64,000 bases of DNA from Limnobacter thiooxidans (lineage in GTDB: Bacteria > Pseudomonadota > Gammaproteobacteria > Burkholderiales > Burkholderiaceae_B), in NCBI RefSeq assembly GCF_036323495.1, contig NZ_AP028947.1:1798001-1862000 (forward strand), written 5' to 3'. Made by a program: the position numbers and the translations under genes. A model generated the notes under the pieces. It did not search any database. It worked only from the letters and a program-made list of their open reading frames with translations, and was not told where the DNA came from. This document shows positions 10,615-18,691 of this stretch, piece after piece. Position 1 is the first letter of the stretch. Every line of letters starts with the position of its first letter.

Positions 10615-11763
10615 TTAACCTGCCTTCTGGTTCACCAAAGTTGTAGTGCCGCCTACCTTGGTCGGAATGCGATCCGCCAGTTCCAGCACAAACACCGTAC
10701 CGCCTTCCTTGACATTGCACATGGACAGGTTCCAGTCCATCTCCTGACACAGCCGTTTGACCACGTACAGGCCGATTCCGGTTTTGGGTAAATCGCTGCC
10801 AAAGGTAGAGGATCGGTCCGCTCCGGTTTGCAATACGTCATCTTGTATGCCGGGGCCTGAATCTTTCACCGTGAAGCGGTGAACACCACCGTGACGCCTG
10901 TATGAGAAAAATACGCCACCCTCGTGGGTGTGTTCAACAGCATTGAAAACCAGATTTCCCATCACGCGTTTTAACCGGCGTGCATCTGTGTGTATCAGGC
11001 ATTCCTCGACGTCGACTTTGAAGGTCAAGCCCTTGGTCTCTGCCAACTGCCCCATCCAGCCTTCCAGCGACTTGCAAAGTTCAGTGCTCGACACATACTC
11101 AATCCGCTTCTCGCGTTGCTCACCCAATTCAAGGCGGGTTGCTTCCAGCATGTTTTCTGCCAAGTCATGCAACCAACGCTGGCAACTGGTCATCTGGCGA
11201 ATAACCTGGCTGGATTGCGGATTTTGCAGATGCATATCCAGTGAAGGATGGCCCACCAGCAGCCCAAGTGCATGCAAAGGCTGCCGCATGTCGTGCTGAA
11301 CACCCGCCAGCCAACGCAGACGGTCTTTCCATTCGCTAAGCACTGCGTGTTTGGCCTTGCGCCAGCGTGACTGCTGAATGCGCCGTTTCTGAATTCGCTG
11401 CTTTGCGATGCTGTACCGGTGCTGGCGTTCAAGTAACACAGCCAGCAAAGTGAAAGGGGTCACCCAACACAGCACGGAAAAGCTGATGGCCGCCCAGGAA
11501 AGCGACAAAATCCAGCCACCGAAAGATGAAACAAACAGGAGGAACCACAGCTTCTCGGTGGGAGGAACACGAAAGGCACGCCGGCAACACACCTTGGCAT
11601 TCAACACACACGCACTGACAAAGGCAATGTAAGCCAATTGGGCCTGCGCACCGGCTTCCAGACCCACAATTTGAAAAGACAAGGGGAGAAGGCACAGCGA
11701 CGCCAACAGGCAGGCGTCGTAATGCTGCTGAATCCAGGCGCTTAGCCGGTTGAAGTGTTTCAT
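10615..11763 (-). CDS. Membrane sensor histidine kinase
   Basis: 382 residues. Roughly four N-terminal membrane helices (about 15-110) with little periplasmic sequence, then a coiled linker and a kinase core: H-box QHDMRQPLHAL with phospho-accepting His157, N-box GNLVFNAVEHT (Asn274), G1 box VKDSGPGI (301-306) and G2 box TGIGLYVVKRL (328-338). The HDxRQPLHAL form of the H-box occurs in a subgroup of proteobacterial kinases. It starts 10 bases after the stop of its response regulator, so the two form an operon. Its position between TRAP permease and binding-protein genes suggests control of that transporter. No periplasmic sensor domain is apparent. Confidence 0.92.
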   Translation of the reverse strand: MKHFNRLSAWIQQHYDACLLASLCLLPLSFQIVGLEAGAQAQLAYIAFVSACVLNAKVCCRRAFRVPPTEKLWFLLFVSSFGGWILSLSWAAISFSVLCWVTPFTLLAVLLERQHRYSIAKQRIQKRRIQQSRWRKAKHAVLSEWKDRLRWLAGVQHDMRQPLHALGLLVGHPSLDMHLQNPQSSQVIRQMTSCQRWLHDLAENMLEATRLELGEQREKRIEYVSSTELCKSLEGWMGQLAETKGLTFKVDVEECLIHTDARRLKRVMGNLVFNAVEHTHEGGVFFSYRRHGGVHRFTVKDSGPGIQDDVLQTGADRSSTFGSDLPKTGIGLYVVKRLCQEMDWNLSMCNVKEGGTVFVLELADRIPTKVGGTTTLVNQKAG

Positions 11764-11773
11764 GCGGATGTAT

Positions 11774-12442
11774 TTAATCGGAATACACCTCGTCTGTTTT
11801 TTGCTCTTGCCAGGCCCGGTACAACATGGCTGCCTCCAAGCGATTACGGGCGTTCAAACGCGCCAGAATACTGCGCACATGGGTTTTCACAGTCTCTGGG
11901 GACAGCCCCAGGTTTTGAGCAATTTCATGGTTCGATTCGCCTTTGGCAATTCGATACAACACCGACACTTGCCGCTCGGTGATGCGGGCCATGCGCTGAC
12001 CAATTGTGAAGCCATTGGAATGTTGGCTTTTCTGGCTGATCTGGTCGGTCCAGTTGTTGCGACGCAGGCGCAAAACCATGCTGTCCAACACACTGAGAAC
12101 GCGGTCTTGGGTGATCCCTTTGGACACAAACTCGGTTTCGGGATAGTCGTCGGCCATGTCGCCCAGAATTTCCTCATTGCCGGAAATAACGAGTGTTCGG
12201 CTGTAGTCGAAGGTTTCCAAAGCGGTTTCAAGCACCTTTTCAGGAGCCATATCGGGCAGGCCCAGATCGAGTAAAACAAGATCTGGCTGTTCAAACCGAC
12301 TGTGTTCCAAGGCGGGGCCGATTCGACTGAACAGCTTGACCTCCAGATCGGTGTAGCGTGAATTCATGATGTCGCGAAGAGCCATTGCAATGATTGGATG
12401 ATCATCAATGATAAAAACGCGTAGCTGATTAGGAGTTGACAT
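11774..12442 (-). CDS. NarL/LuxR-family response regulator
   Basis: 222 residues. A receiver domain occupies 1 to ~125, with acidic pair Asp13-Asp14, phospho-acceptor Asp59 (LVLLDLGLPDM) and conserved Lys108. A LuxR-type helix-turn-helix follows at about 155-210 (ITERQVSVLYRIAKGESNHE, then GLSPETVKTHVRSILARL). First gene of a two-gene operon with the histidine kinase. Probably regulates the adjacent TRAP genes, by context only. Confidence 0.94.
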   Translation of the reverse strand: MSTPNQLRVFIIDDHPIIAMALRDIMNSRYTDLEVKLFSRIGPALEHSRFEQPDLVLLDLGLPDMAPEKVLETALETFDYSRTLVISGNEEILGDMADDYPETEFVSKGITQDRVLSVLDSMVLRLRRNNWTDQISQKSQHSNGFTIGQRMARITERQVSVLYRIAKGESNHEIAQNLGLSPETVKTHVRSILARLNARNRLEAAMLYRAWQEQKTDEVYSD

Positions 12443-12595
12443 AGAGTTGTCCCATACAAGTCAAGTGCCAGAAACTGTCGCCGTAGTGTGTGTAGCGTCC
12501 ACGGTTTTCATTACGACAGCCAAAAGAAATGCGTACAACCCCGATAGGGGCGACACTGCGTTAGGTGACTTGTGGCGGGCTTTTGGTTCCATTAA

Positions 12596-12622
12596 ACGAA
12601 AAAAGCGGCCCTCAAGCCGCTC
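12596..12622 (-). terminator. Rho-independent terminator of the TRAP binding-protein gene
   Basis: Read on the minus strand, the stem AGCGGC (12616-12621) and GCCGCT (12604-12609) is followed directly by TTTTTTCG. It sits about 35 bases after the stop of the minus-strand binding-protein gene and before the response-regulator gene, separating the two transcripts. Confidence 0.8.
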
Positions 12623-12656
12623 TTTATATCTGACCCGTCAGGAGTAGGTCAAAAAC

Positions 12657-13733
12657 TTACTTCGATCTGGGTATGTAGGATGCCATTGAATTCTCTGCAA
12701 CCCGAAACCAGTTGTTTTGGTCGTTGCGGAAACGATTCCATGAAGTGAATATTTTCTTGAACCTGGCGTTGTTTTTTGACTCGTCCGCGTACAGTTTTTC
12801 GGCTTCCTTGTAGGCAGCATCCAGAATATCGCGTGGATAAATTCGCAGTTGCGCGCCAGACTGTATCAATCGGTTCAAGGCAGCCGGATTTTTTGCATCG
12901 TATTCAGCGGTCATGGTGACATTGACTTCAGCTGCAGCCACTTCCAGTGCCGCCTGGTAGCTTTTCGGCAGTTTGTTCCAGGCGTCCAGATTGATGTAAA
13001 AACTCAGGGTAGGCCCTGGCTCCCAAAAGCCAGGATAATAATAAAACTTGGCAACTTTCTGAAAACCGAGTTTTTCATCGTCGTAAGGCCCAACCCATTC
13101 CGCAGCATCAATGGTGCCTTTTTCCAGCGCGGGGTAGATGTCACCGCCTGCGATGGTTTGTGGCACGGCACCCAAAGCCGCCATGATCTTGCCGCCAAAC
13201 CCTGGAATTCGAACTTTCAGGCCTTTGAGGTCGTTCAAATTTTTAACTTCTTTTCGCCACCAACCGCCCATTTGTGTTCCCGTATTGCCACCAGGAAAGT
13301 TGATGACGTTGTATTCCTTCAAAAAATCGCGTGTCATTTGCAAACCACCACCATGGTACAACCAGGCATTCTGCTGACGCGCTGTCAAACCAAAAGGCAA
13401 ACCCGCCTCGAACGCAAAAGTGGCGTCTTTTCCGACGTAGTAATAGCCGGCCGTGTGGCCACATTCGACAGTGCCGCGCTGAACAGCGTCCAGCACCTGC
13501 AAGCCGGGCACAATTTCACCGGCAGCGAAGGGACGTATTTCAAATTTTCCGCCAGTCAATTCCGACACACGCTTGGCCAGTTGCGGTGCGGCCCCCCACA
13601 AGGCATCCAGGCTTTTCGGAAAACTTGAAGTGAGGCGCCAGCGCACGCTGGGGCCGTCTGCTGCAAGTGCGGGGGCAGCAGCTGTTGCCGCAGCAGCAAT
13701 GCCCGCGTTTTTCAGGAAGGAACGGCGTTCCAT
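12657..13733 (-). CDS. TRAP transporter substrate-binding protein (DctP type), Tat-exported
   Basis: 358 residues. The N-terminus MERRSFLKNAGIAAAATAAA has the RRSFLK twin-arginine export signature, with cleavage near residue 25. The mature part matches TRAP binding proteins of the TakP-like branch (2-oxo or hydroxy acid binders), e.g. GTIDAAEWVGPYDDEKLGF and KFYYYPGFWEPGPTLSFYIN, but the ligand is not proven. Start is ATG 13733 with AAGGAG upstream; the frame opens 11 codons earlier without support. It begins 19 bases after the pmbA stop and may be read from that promoter. It probably serves the DctQM permease at 8641-10604. Confidence 0.93.
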   Translation of the reverse strand: MERRSFLKNAGIAAAATAAAPALAADGPSVRWRLTSSFPKSLDALWGAAPQLAKRVSELTGGKFEIRPFAAGEIVPGLQVLDAVQRGTVECGHTAGYYYVGKDATFAFEAGLPFGLTARQQNAWLYHGGGLQMTRDFLKEYNVINFPGGNTGTQMGGWWRKEVKNLNDLKGLKVRIPGFGGKIMAALGAVPQTIAGGDIYPALEKGTIDAAEWVGPYDDEKLGFQKVAKFYYYPGFWEPGPTLSFYINLDAWNKLPKSYQAALEVAAAEVNVTMTAEYDAKNPAALNRLIQSGAQLRIYPRDILDAAYKEAEKLYADESKNNARFKKIFTSWNRFRNDQNNWFRVAENSMASYIPRSK

Positions 13734-13752
13734 CGATATCTCCTTGGTATTG

Positions 13753-15105
13753 TCAGGTTCCGGCAACGGTCATGGATTCAACCAGAATACTGCCCACATG
13801 CTTGCTACCGCGCCAGTAAGCGTCGTCGCCTACAGCCACGATGTTGGCCAACATGTCTTTCAAATTGCCAGCAATCGTGATCTCTTCCACGGGGTGAACA
13901 ATGATGCCGTTTTCCACCCAATAGCCGAATGCACCGCGAGAATAATCGCCGGTCACGCCATTGACGCCCTGCCCCATCATCTCGGTGACCAGCAAACCCG
14001 TACCCATGGTTTTGAGCAAGCCATCCAGGCCGCCACTGACGGTTTTGCTTGAACTCAAAATCAGGTTATGGGTGCCACCGGCATTGCCCGTGGTTTCCAT
14101 GCCCAGTTTGCGGGCCGAATAGCTTGATAAAAAGTAGCCGTTGCACACGCCCTTTTTAACCACGGTGCGGGCTTTCACTTTCACACCCTCTTCATCAAAA
14201 GGTGAGCTGCCGTGCGCGCCTTCGATGAACGGATCTTCCTTGATGGTGATGTGCGGTGCCCACACCTGTTTGCCCAAAGAGTCCAGCAGAAAGCTGGTTT
14301 TGCGATACAACGAAGAACCCGACACGGCACCCACGTAATGGCTGACCAGGCTGGCGGCAATCGGCGCTTCAAAAATAACCGGGCAATTGCGGGTGGAAAT
14401 TGGTTTGGAACCCAGGCGGGCCAGTGCACGCTCGGCAGCATAGGCCCCAATTTTTGCAGGCTTGGCGAGGTCTTTGGCCTTGCGCTCGGAGGAATACCAG
14501 TAGTCACGCTGCATGGGGCTGTCTTTCGACTTTTTGGCCTGTGCAATAGGTGACACGGACAGGGAATGACGGGAATACGGGTAGCCACCCTTGAAACCCT
14601 TGCTGTTGGCCGCAAAGAAATGTCCTGATTCTGTGGACACATTGGCGCCATCGGAATTTCGAATCTGTTTGCTGACATCAAATGCAGCCTGCTCCATCAC
14701 CAGGGCCTTTTCGACCGCCTTGGCGGTGCTCAGATTCCAGGGGTGATACAGGTCCAGGTCTCGGTGTCGCTTGGCGATGTTGGCCTCTTCAGGCAAGCCA
14801 GCGAACTTGTCTGCCGCTGTGTACTTGGCGATGTCAAGCGCGGCACGAATTGCTAAATCAATGGCCTCGATTGAAAAATCAGAGGACGAGGCATTGCCTC
14901 TTTTTTTTCCCTTGAATACGCTGACACCAAAGCTTTTGTCGCGGGTGTGTTCAATGGTTTCGATTTCACCCATGCGCACACTGACCGACTGGCCAACCGC
15001 CTCGCTGATGTCCACCGCACAATCGGTGGCACCCAGCGACTTGGCTTTTTTCAGTGCGTATTCGGTTAATTCCTGAAATGTCTCGGATTTAAAGCTAAAG
15101 CCCAT
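13753..15105 (-). CDS. pmbA: Metalloprotease-like PmbA (TldE)
   Basis: 450 residues of the TldD/PmbA family, the partner of TldD in maturing microcins and in degrading unfolded small proteins such as CcdA. Family features include TDCAVDISEAVGQSVSVRMGE near the N-terminus, then TRNCPVIFEAPIAASLVSHYVG and the Gly-rich C-terminal GNAGGTHNLIL, and MMGQGVNGVTGDYSRGAFGYW. PmbA itself usually lacks the zinc motif HExxxH found in TldD, and none is seen here. Start is ATG 15105; the frame stays open upstream into the divergent yjgA gene. tldD is not in the window. Confidence 0.94.
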   Translation of the reverse strand: MGFSFKSETFQELTEYALKKAKSLGATDCAVDISEAVGQSVSVRMGEIETIEHTRDKSFGVSVFKGKKRGNASSSDFSIEAIDLAIRAALDIAKYTAADKFAGLPEEANIAKRHRDLDLYHPWNLSTAKAVEKALVMEQAAFDVSKQIRNSDGANVSTESGHFFAANSKGFKGGYPYSRHSLSVSPIAQAKKSKDSPMQRDYWYSSERKAKDLAKPAKIGAYAAERALARLGSKPISTRNCPVIFEAPIAASLVSHYVGAVSGSSLYRKTSFLLDSLGKQVWAPHITIKEDPFIEGAHGSSPFDEEGVKVKARTVVKKGVCNGYFLSSYSARKLGMETTGNAGGTHNLILSSSKTVSGGLDGLLKTMGTGLLVTEMMGQGVNGVTGDYSRGAFGYWVENGIIVHPVEEITIAGNLKDMLANIVAVGDDAYWRGSKHVGSILVESMTVAGT

Positions 15106-15150
15106 ATTGCCCTGCGAAAAATGCTGCCAAAAATGGCTAATATACAGCCC

Positions 15151-15687
15151 ATGGAACCAGAAAACGAAAATCAGGGCGAGTTTGGAGAATATGATCGCCC
15201 CAGCAAGTCTGCCGTCAAGCGCGACATGCTGGCTCTGCAGGATTTGGGTAAAACCCTGTGCGAAATGCCCTATGACAAAGTCAAGCGGGCACCGATCGGC
15301 GAACGCCTGCTGATCGAAATCGCAGAATTCCACAAATGCAAGTCATTTGGTGCCAAAAAGCGCCAGATGCAGTTCATCGGCAAGCTGATGCGTGATGAAG
15401 AGCACGAGGAAGTACAAGCCTGGGTAAACGGCGAAACCGTGGAGCAAAAGCTCAAGGTGCTTCACCTGCATGCAGCTGAACAATGGCGCGACCGTCTGAT
15501 TGAAGAACCTGGCCTTCTTGCCACCTTCATCGAAAGTTATCCGGCGGCGGCCCGTGAAAACTTGAATCCGATCATTCGTCAAGCCGTTCAGGAACGGGCT
15601 GCAAAAAAAGCGCCTCGAAACTTCCGGCAATTGTTCCAGATCATTTACCGCCTCATTGAAGAAAAGGCCGAGGCAGACGAAACATGA
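15151..15687 (+). CDS. yjgA: Ribosome-associated protein YjgA/DarP (DUF615)
   Basis: 178 residues, DUF615 family, a small charged protein that in E. coli associates with late 50S assembly intermediates. Conserved segments: PSKSAVKRDMLALQDLG, GERLLIEIAEFHK and AKKRQMQFIGKLMR. ATG 15151 is taken as start because conserved sequence follows it; in-frame ATGs at 15121 and 15133 are possible. Divergent from pmbA, and its stop overlaps the start of mog (ATGA). Confidence 0.93.
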   Translation: MEPENENQGEFGEYDRPSKSAVKRDMLALQDLGKTLCEMPYDKVKRAPIGERLLIEIAEFHKCKSFGAKKRQMQFIGKLMRDEEHEEVQAWVNGETVEQKLKVLHLHAAEQWRDRLIEEPGLLATFIESYPAAARENLNPIIRQAVQERAAKKAPRNFRQLFQIIYRLIEEKAEADET

Positions 15688-16286
15688 GTTTCGATGCCGT
15701 GAAAATCGGACTGGTGTCGGTCAGCGACCGTGCTTCTGCCGGTGTGTATCAAGACCAGGGTATCCCTAGTCTGAAAACCTGGTTGCAAGCTGCTCTGCTG
15801 AACCCGATTGAATTTGTCGAAATCCTGATCCCCGACGAACAGGCAGACATTGAAAACGCCTTGAAGAAACTGGCCGACGAACACCACTGCAATTTGATTT
15901 GCACCACGGGTGGCACAGGCCCTGCAAAACGCGATGTAACACCTGAAGCAACCCTTGCTGTTGCTAACAAGGAAATGCCGGGATTTGGTGAACAGATGCG
16001 CCAGATCAGCCTGCACTTTGTGCCCACAGCCATTTTATCGCGCCAGGTGGCGGTAATTCGGGGTGAAAGCCTGATCATTAATTTGCCAGGCCAGCCCAAG
16101 GCAATTGCCGAAACACTGGAAGGCTTGAAGGACAAGGAAGGCAACAGTCTGGTGAAAGGCATTTTTGCCGCTGTGCCCTACTGCATCGACCTGATTGGCG
16201 GACCGTATCTGGAAACCAATCCTGAAGTAATCAACGCGTTTCGGCCCAAATCAGCCATTCGCAAACCTGCACAAGGAAATGCGTAA
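15684..16286 (+). CDS. mog: Molybdopterin adenylyltransferase
   Basis: Adenylylates molybdopterin before molybdenum insertion. 200 residues, MoaB/Mog fold with the substrate-binding motif TTGGTGP (74-80), followed by RDVTPEAT and the later motif NLPGQPKAI. N-terminus VKIGLVSVSDRASAGVYQDQG is typical of Mog. Middle gene of yjgA-mog-esterase; overlaps both neighbours. No other molybdenum cofactor gene is seen nearby except the CinA-like domain protein at 42390, which shares the fold only. Confidence 0.95.
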   Translation: MSFDAVKIGLVSVSDRASAGVYQDQGIPSLKTWLQAALLNPIEFVEILIPDEQADIENALKKLADEHHCNLICTTGGTGPAKRDVTPEATLAVANKEMPGFGEQMRQISLHFVPTAILSRQVAVIRGESLIINLPGQPKAIAETLEGLKDKEGNSLVKGIFAAVPYCIDLIGGPYLETNPEVINAFRPKSAIRKPAQGNA

Positions 16287-16963
16287 TGAGCACCAAGCCG
16301 AACACGGATATTGAATGCGTTGTCGTGGAAACCGGCCCCAACCCAAGTGGCTGCGTGATCTGGCTACACGGCCTGGGTGCGGATGGTTATGACTTTGTGC
16401 CGATTGTGAAAGAACTGGAACAATTGGGCTTGCCCAGCACCCGGTTTGTTTTTCCGCATGCGCCGAAAATTCCGGTGAGTATCAATGGCGGCTATGTGAT
16501 GCGCGCCTGGTATGACATTCGCAACGTGGACCTGCAGCGTCAGGAAGATGAAGCTGGCGTGCGCCAGAGTCAGGCCACACTGGAAAGTTTGATCGAAGAC
16601 CAGATCGCAATGGGCTTTAAACCGGGTCAAATTGTATTGGCGGGCTTTTCCCAAGGTGGCGCCATTGTTTACCAAACGGGTGTGCGCACTGCGCACAAAT
16701 TGGCGGGCTTGATTGCCCTGTCCACTTACCTGCCCTGTGAAAGCAGCCTGAATACTGAAATGAATACGGTTAACATAGACACGCCAGTACTAGCCGCGCA
16801 TGGCGAGCAAGACAACATTGTGTTGATGGAACGCGGCGAAAAGGCAGTCGAATTGTTGCGAGAAAAAGGATTTGCTGTGCAGTGGCACACCTACCCCATG
16901 GCACATTCCGTGTGCGGTGAGGAAGTCGTTGAAATTGCAGAGTTTCTGAAGAAAGTGCTGTGA
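16286..16963 (+). CDS. Carboxylesterase/phospholipase-type alpha/beta hydrolase
   Basis: 225 residues of the EstB-like carboxylesterase family. Nucleophile elbow GFSQGG with Ser122; Asp176 (GEQDNIV) and His207 (MAHSVC) complete the triad. The oxyanion-hole region is WLHGLGADG (26-34). Hydrolyses short-chain esters or lysophospholipids in related enzymes; the natural substrate is unknown. No signal peptide, so cytoplasmic. Its ATG overlaps the mog stop by one base. Confidence 0.92.
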   Translation: MSTKPNTDIECVVVETGPNPSGCVIWLHGLGADGYDFVPIVKELEQLGLPSTRFVFPHAPKIPVSINGGYVMRAWYDIRNVDLQRQEDEAGVRQSQATLESLIEDQIAMGFKPGQIVLAGFSQGGAIVYQTGVRTAHKLAGLIALSTYLPCESSLNTEMNTVNIDTPVLAAHGEQDNIVLMERGEKAVELLREKGFAVQWHTYPMAHSVCGEEVVEIAEFLKKVL

Positions 16964-17048
16964 GCAACTGAGCCACAAACCCTGTTGAACAAATCAAAAG
17001 CGGGGTTAAATACCATAAATATACTGTATAAAAAAACAGCTTTTGGTT

Positions 17049-17054
17049 TATAAT
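17049..17054 (+). promoter_or_regulatory. Putative -10 box for the DUF3717 gene
   Basis: A perfect TATAAT 31 bases before the DUF3717 ATG, in an AT-rich gap of 122 bases. The -35 region is weak. A small inverted repeat, CTGT/ACAG around an A-tract, lies just upstream. Confidence 0.4.
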
Positions 17055-17085
17055 CAACCCAAGCGATTTTTATGCAGGTCCAAAC

Positions 17086-17343
17086 ATGTCAGCTCAGCTA
17101 AACCAATATGTGTCTATTGCAGACCTTGAGCGCGCCATCAATTACTGGCGCCAGCAAATCCCTTCTGCACGCGACACGATGACCTTGTGTCCGCAAGCGG
17201 CCAGTTTGGCAGAAGTGTATGCACACATGATCTTGTTTCAGATGAACCAGATCCCTCGGTCTGAGTTTTCAGGCAAAGCCAAAAAGGCCCTGCAAGATGC
17301 GGAGTCTGCTTTCACACCCCAGCAACAGCACAAAGCCGCTTGA
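17086..17343 (+). CDS. DUF3717 domain protein
   Basis: 85 residues matching DUF3717, a short family found mainly in Burkholderiales: ISIADLE-like start, then INYWRQQIPS, LCPQAASLAEVYAHMI. No known function, no signal peptide. It has its own probable promoter (TATAAT at 17049) and is convergent with the PcfJ-like gene. Confidence 0.85.
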   Translation: MSAQLNQYVSIADLERAINYWRQQIPSARDTMTLCPQAASLAEVYAHMILFQMNQIPRSEFSGKAKKALQDAESAFTPQQQHKAA

Positions 17344-17359
17344 ACTCATTGATTAAAAT

Positions 17360-18691
17360 TCAGTGAATTCGGCTCAACAGCAGGTGCGCTGCACTCCACA
17401 ATTGACTTGAAACGGGCGCATTGCAAGGGCCTTTCAATTGGCTAATTTGCCAGCCATTCAGGCCAAGGCGCTGAAACTCCAAGGTACCCCGCTGCGGTGC
17501 ATGTCCCTTGATCTGCAGGTGGAAAATGCACACATCGCCAGCCATGCATCGATCAATGTAAGACGGCACGCAGTGGTGCATTTTTTTCGCCTCTGACAAC
17601 AAGGCATTCAAGGAATTCAATTCAATAAAATCGACGTTGTTTCCCAGGCTGCCCATTCCGAGTACCTCGGGCCAAAACACATTGGGTCGACCCATGTCCA
17701 GGTCGTGCTCAACCAAATGCCAATGCGCCTGTCTTGCCATCAAGGTGTCGTAAGTCCAGTGCCTTGAAATCACCACTGGCCGCTTGGTTGAGCTGGCGGC
17801 ACTGCCAAGCAACCAGTCAGCTATCAAGGGAAACTCCTGCTGGGCAAGTTCATGCTGATGTTCGGCCTTGCCCATGGATTCACGCCGTTGCAAAGCCAAT
17901 CGCACCGCACGCAAAATATTCAACGCTGCATCGTTGCCCAGGTTTTCATGATTTCGTCGAAGCCAGGTTCCCAAGCCGCCAAAACCCAGCAATGCAGCCG
18001 TTTGCTTGTCCACCCAGGAAATCGGCATGTCGCGACCCAGTGCCGCATGAAAATTAACCCAACTCAGGTGACTCAATTGCGACCAGTTGACTCGCGCCAC
18101 ATACCCTGCGCGCTGGCGAGCCAACCAGCGCCAGGTTTGTTGGCTCAGGCCTTGGGCCAGCATGCGATTTTTGACCACGCGCCAATTGGGCAGGTTGCTC
18201 CACATGCCGGGATCTTGCGCCAACAAAGGCGCCAGGGCTGGGTTTTCACACAACCGCTTGCTTAACACGCTTTTAAACGCAGCCACGCGACTTAAGTCGA
18301 ACAGACTTGTGTTGCGAGGAATAATGCGCAAAGCTATCTTGAACACGTCGATGCCAAAACGTTTTTTGATCGCAGCGGTCCAGGCGCGCTGAATGTCTTG
18401 CAAACTGGTTGCTTCAAGCACCAAATCTAGCCGTGTATCGGCCAGAGAATCCGGGATGCAGATGCTGGGCGGTGGCTGCCACACAGAGCGCATCAATTCT
18501 GATTTCAAATTCCACGCTGCTTCATCACTGAGCAGCACGGCACAACTTTCCTGCAGCTTCACGCGTCGACGCAAACCCCATTCAAAAAAGAGACCTGTCC
18601 GTGTACTGACGAACCGCGCCGGCAAAAATGCAGACCGAACTCGCGGTATGCTGGGTGTTGTATTCAATTCAAAGTCAGACAAAAAACGCAT
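17360..18691 (-). CDS. PcfJ-like domain protein
   Basis: 443 residues. The C-terminal third carries the PcfJ-like signature: MHHCVPSY at about residue 370, followed by CIFHLQI, then TLEFQRLGLNGWQISQLKGPCN. PcfJ was named from an enterococcal conjugative plasmid but also occurs on bacterial chromosomes; its activity is unknown. The rest is basic and Trp/Arg-rich with no recognised fold. The ATG at 18691 overlaps the ATG of the divergent crotonase (shared CATG, 18689-18692). No strong ribosome site is seen, and no nearby plasmid or conjugation gene explains it. Confidence 0.75.
   Translation of the reverse strand: MRFLSDFELNTTPSIPRVRSAFLPARFVSTRTGLFFEWGLRRRVKLQESCAVLLSDEAAWNLKSELMRSVWQPPPSICIPDSLADTRLDLVLEATSLQDIQRAWTAAIKKRFGIDVFKIALRIIPRNTSLFDLSRVAAFKSVLSKRLCENPALAPLLAQDPGMWSNLPNWRVVKNRMLAQGLSQQTWRWLARQRAGYVARVNWSQLSHLSWVNFHAALGRDMPISWVDKQTAALLGFGGLGTWLRRNHENLGNDAALNILRAVRLALQRRESMGKAEHQHELAQQEFPLIADWLLGSAASSTKRPVVISRHWTYDTLMARQAHWHLVEHDLDMGRPNVFWPEVLGMGSLGNNVDFIELNSLNALLSEAKKMHHCVPSYIDRCMAGDVCIFHLQIKGHAPQRGTLEFQRLGLNGWQISQLKGPCNAPVSSQLWSAAHLLLSRIH

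Noticed and set aside
12447..12647. 66-codon plus-strand frame between the response regulator and the TRAP binding-protein gene
   Set aside because: It runs through the terminator hairpin at 12596-12622 and has no family-like sequence.
18393..18689. N-terminal extension of the crotonase
   Set aside because: The extra 99 codons lie antisense to the PcfJ-like gene and are not crotonase-like; the fold begins after ATG 18690.
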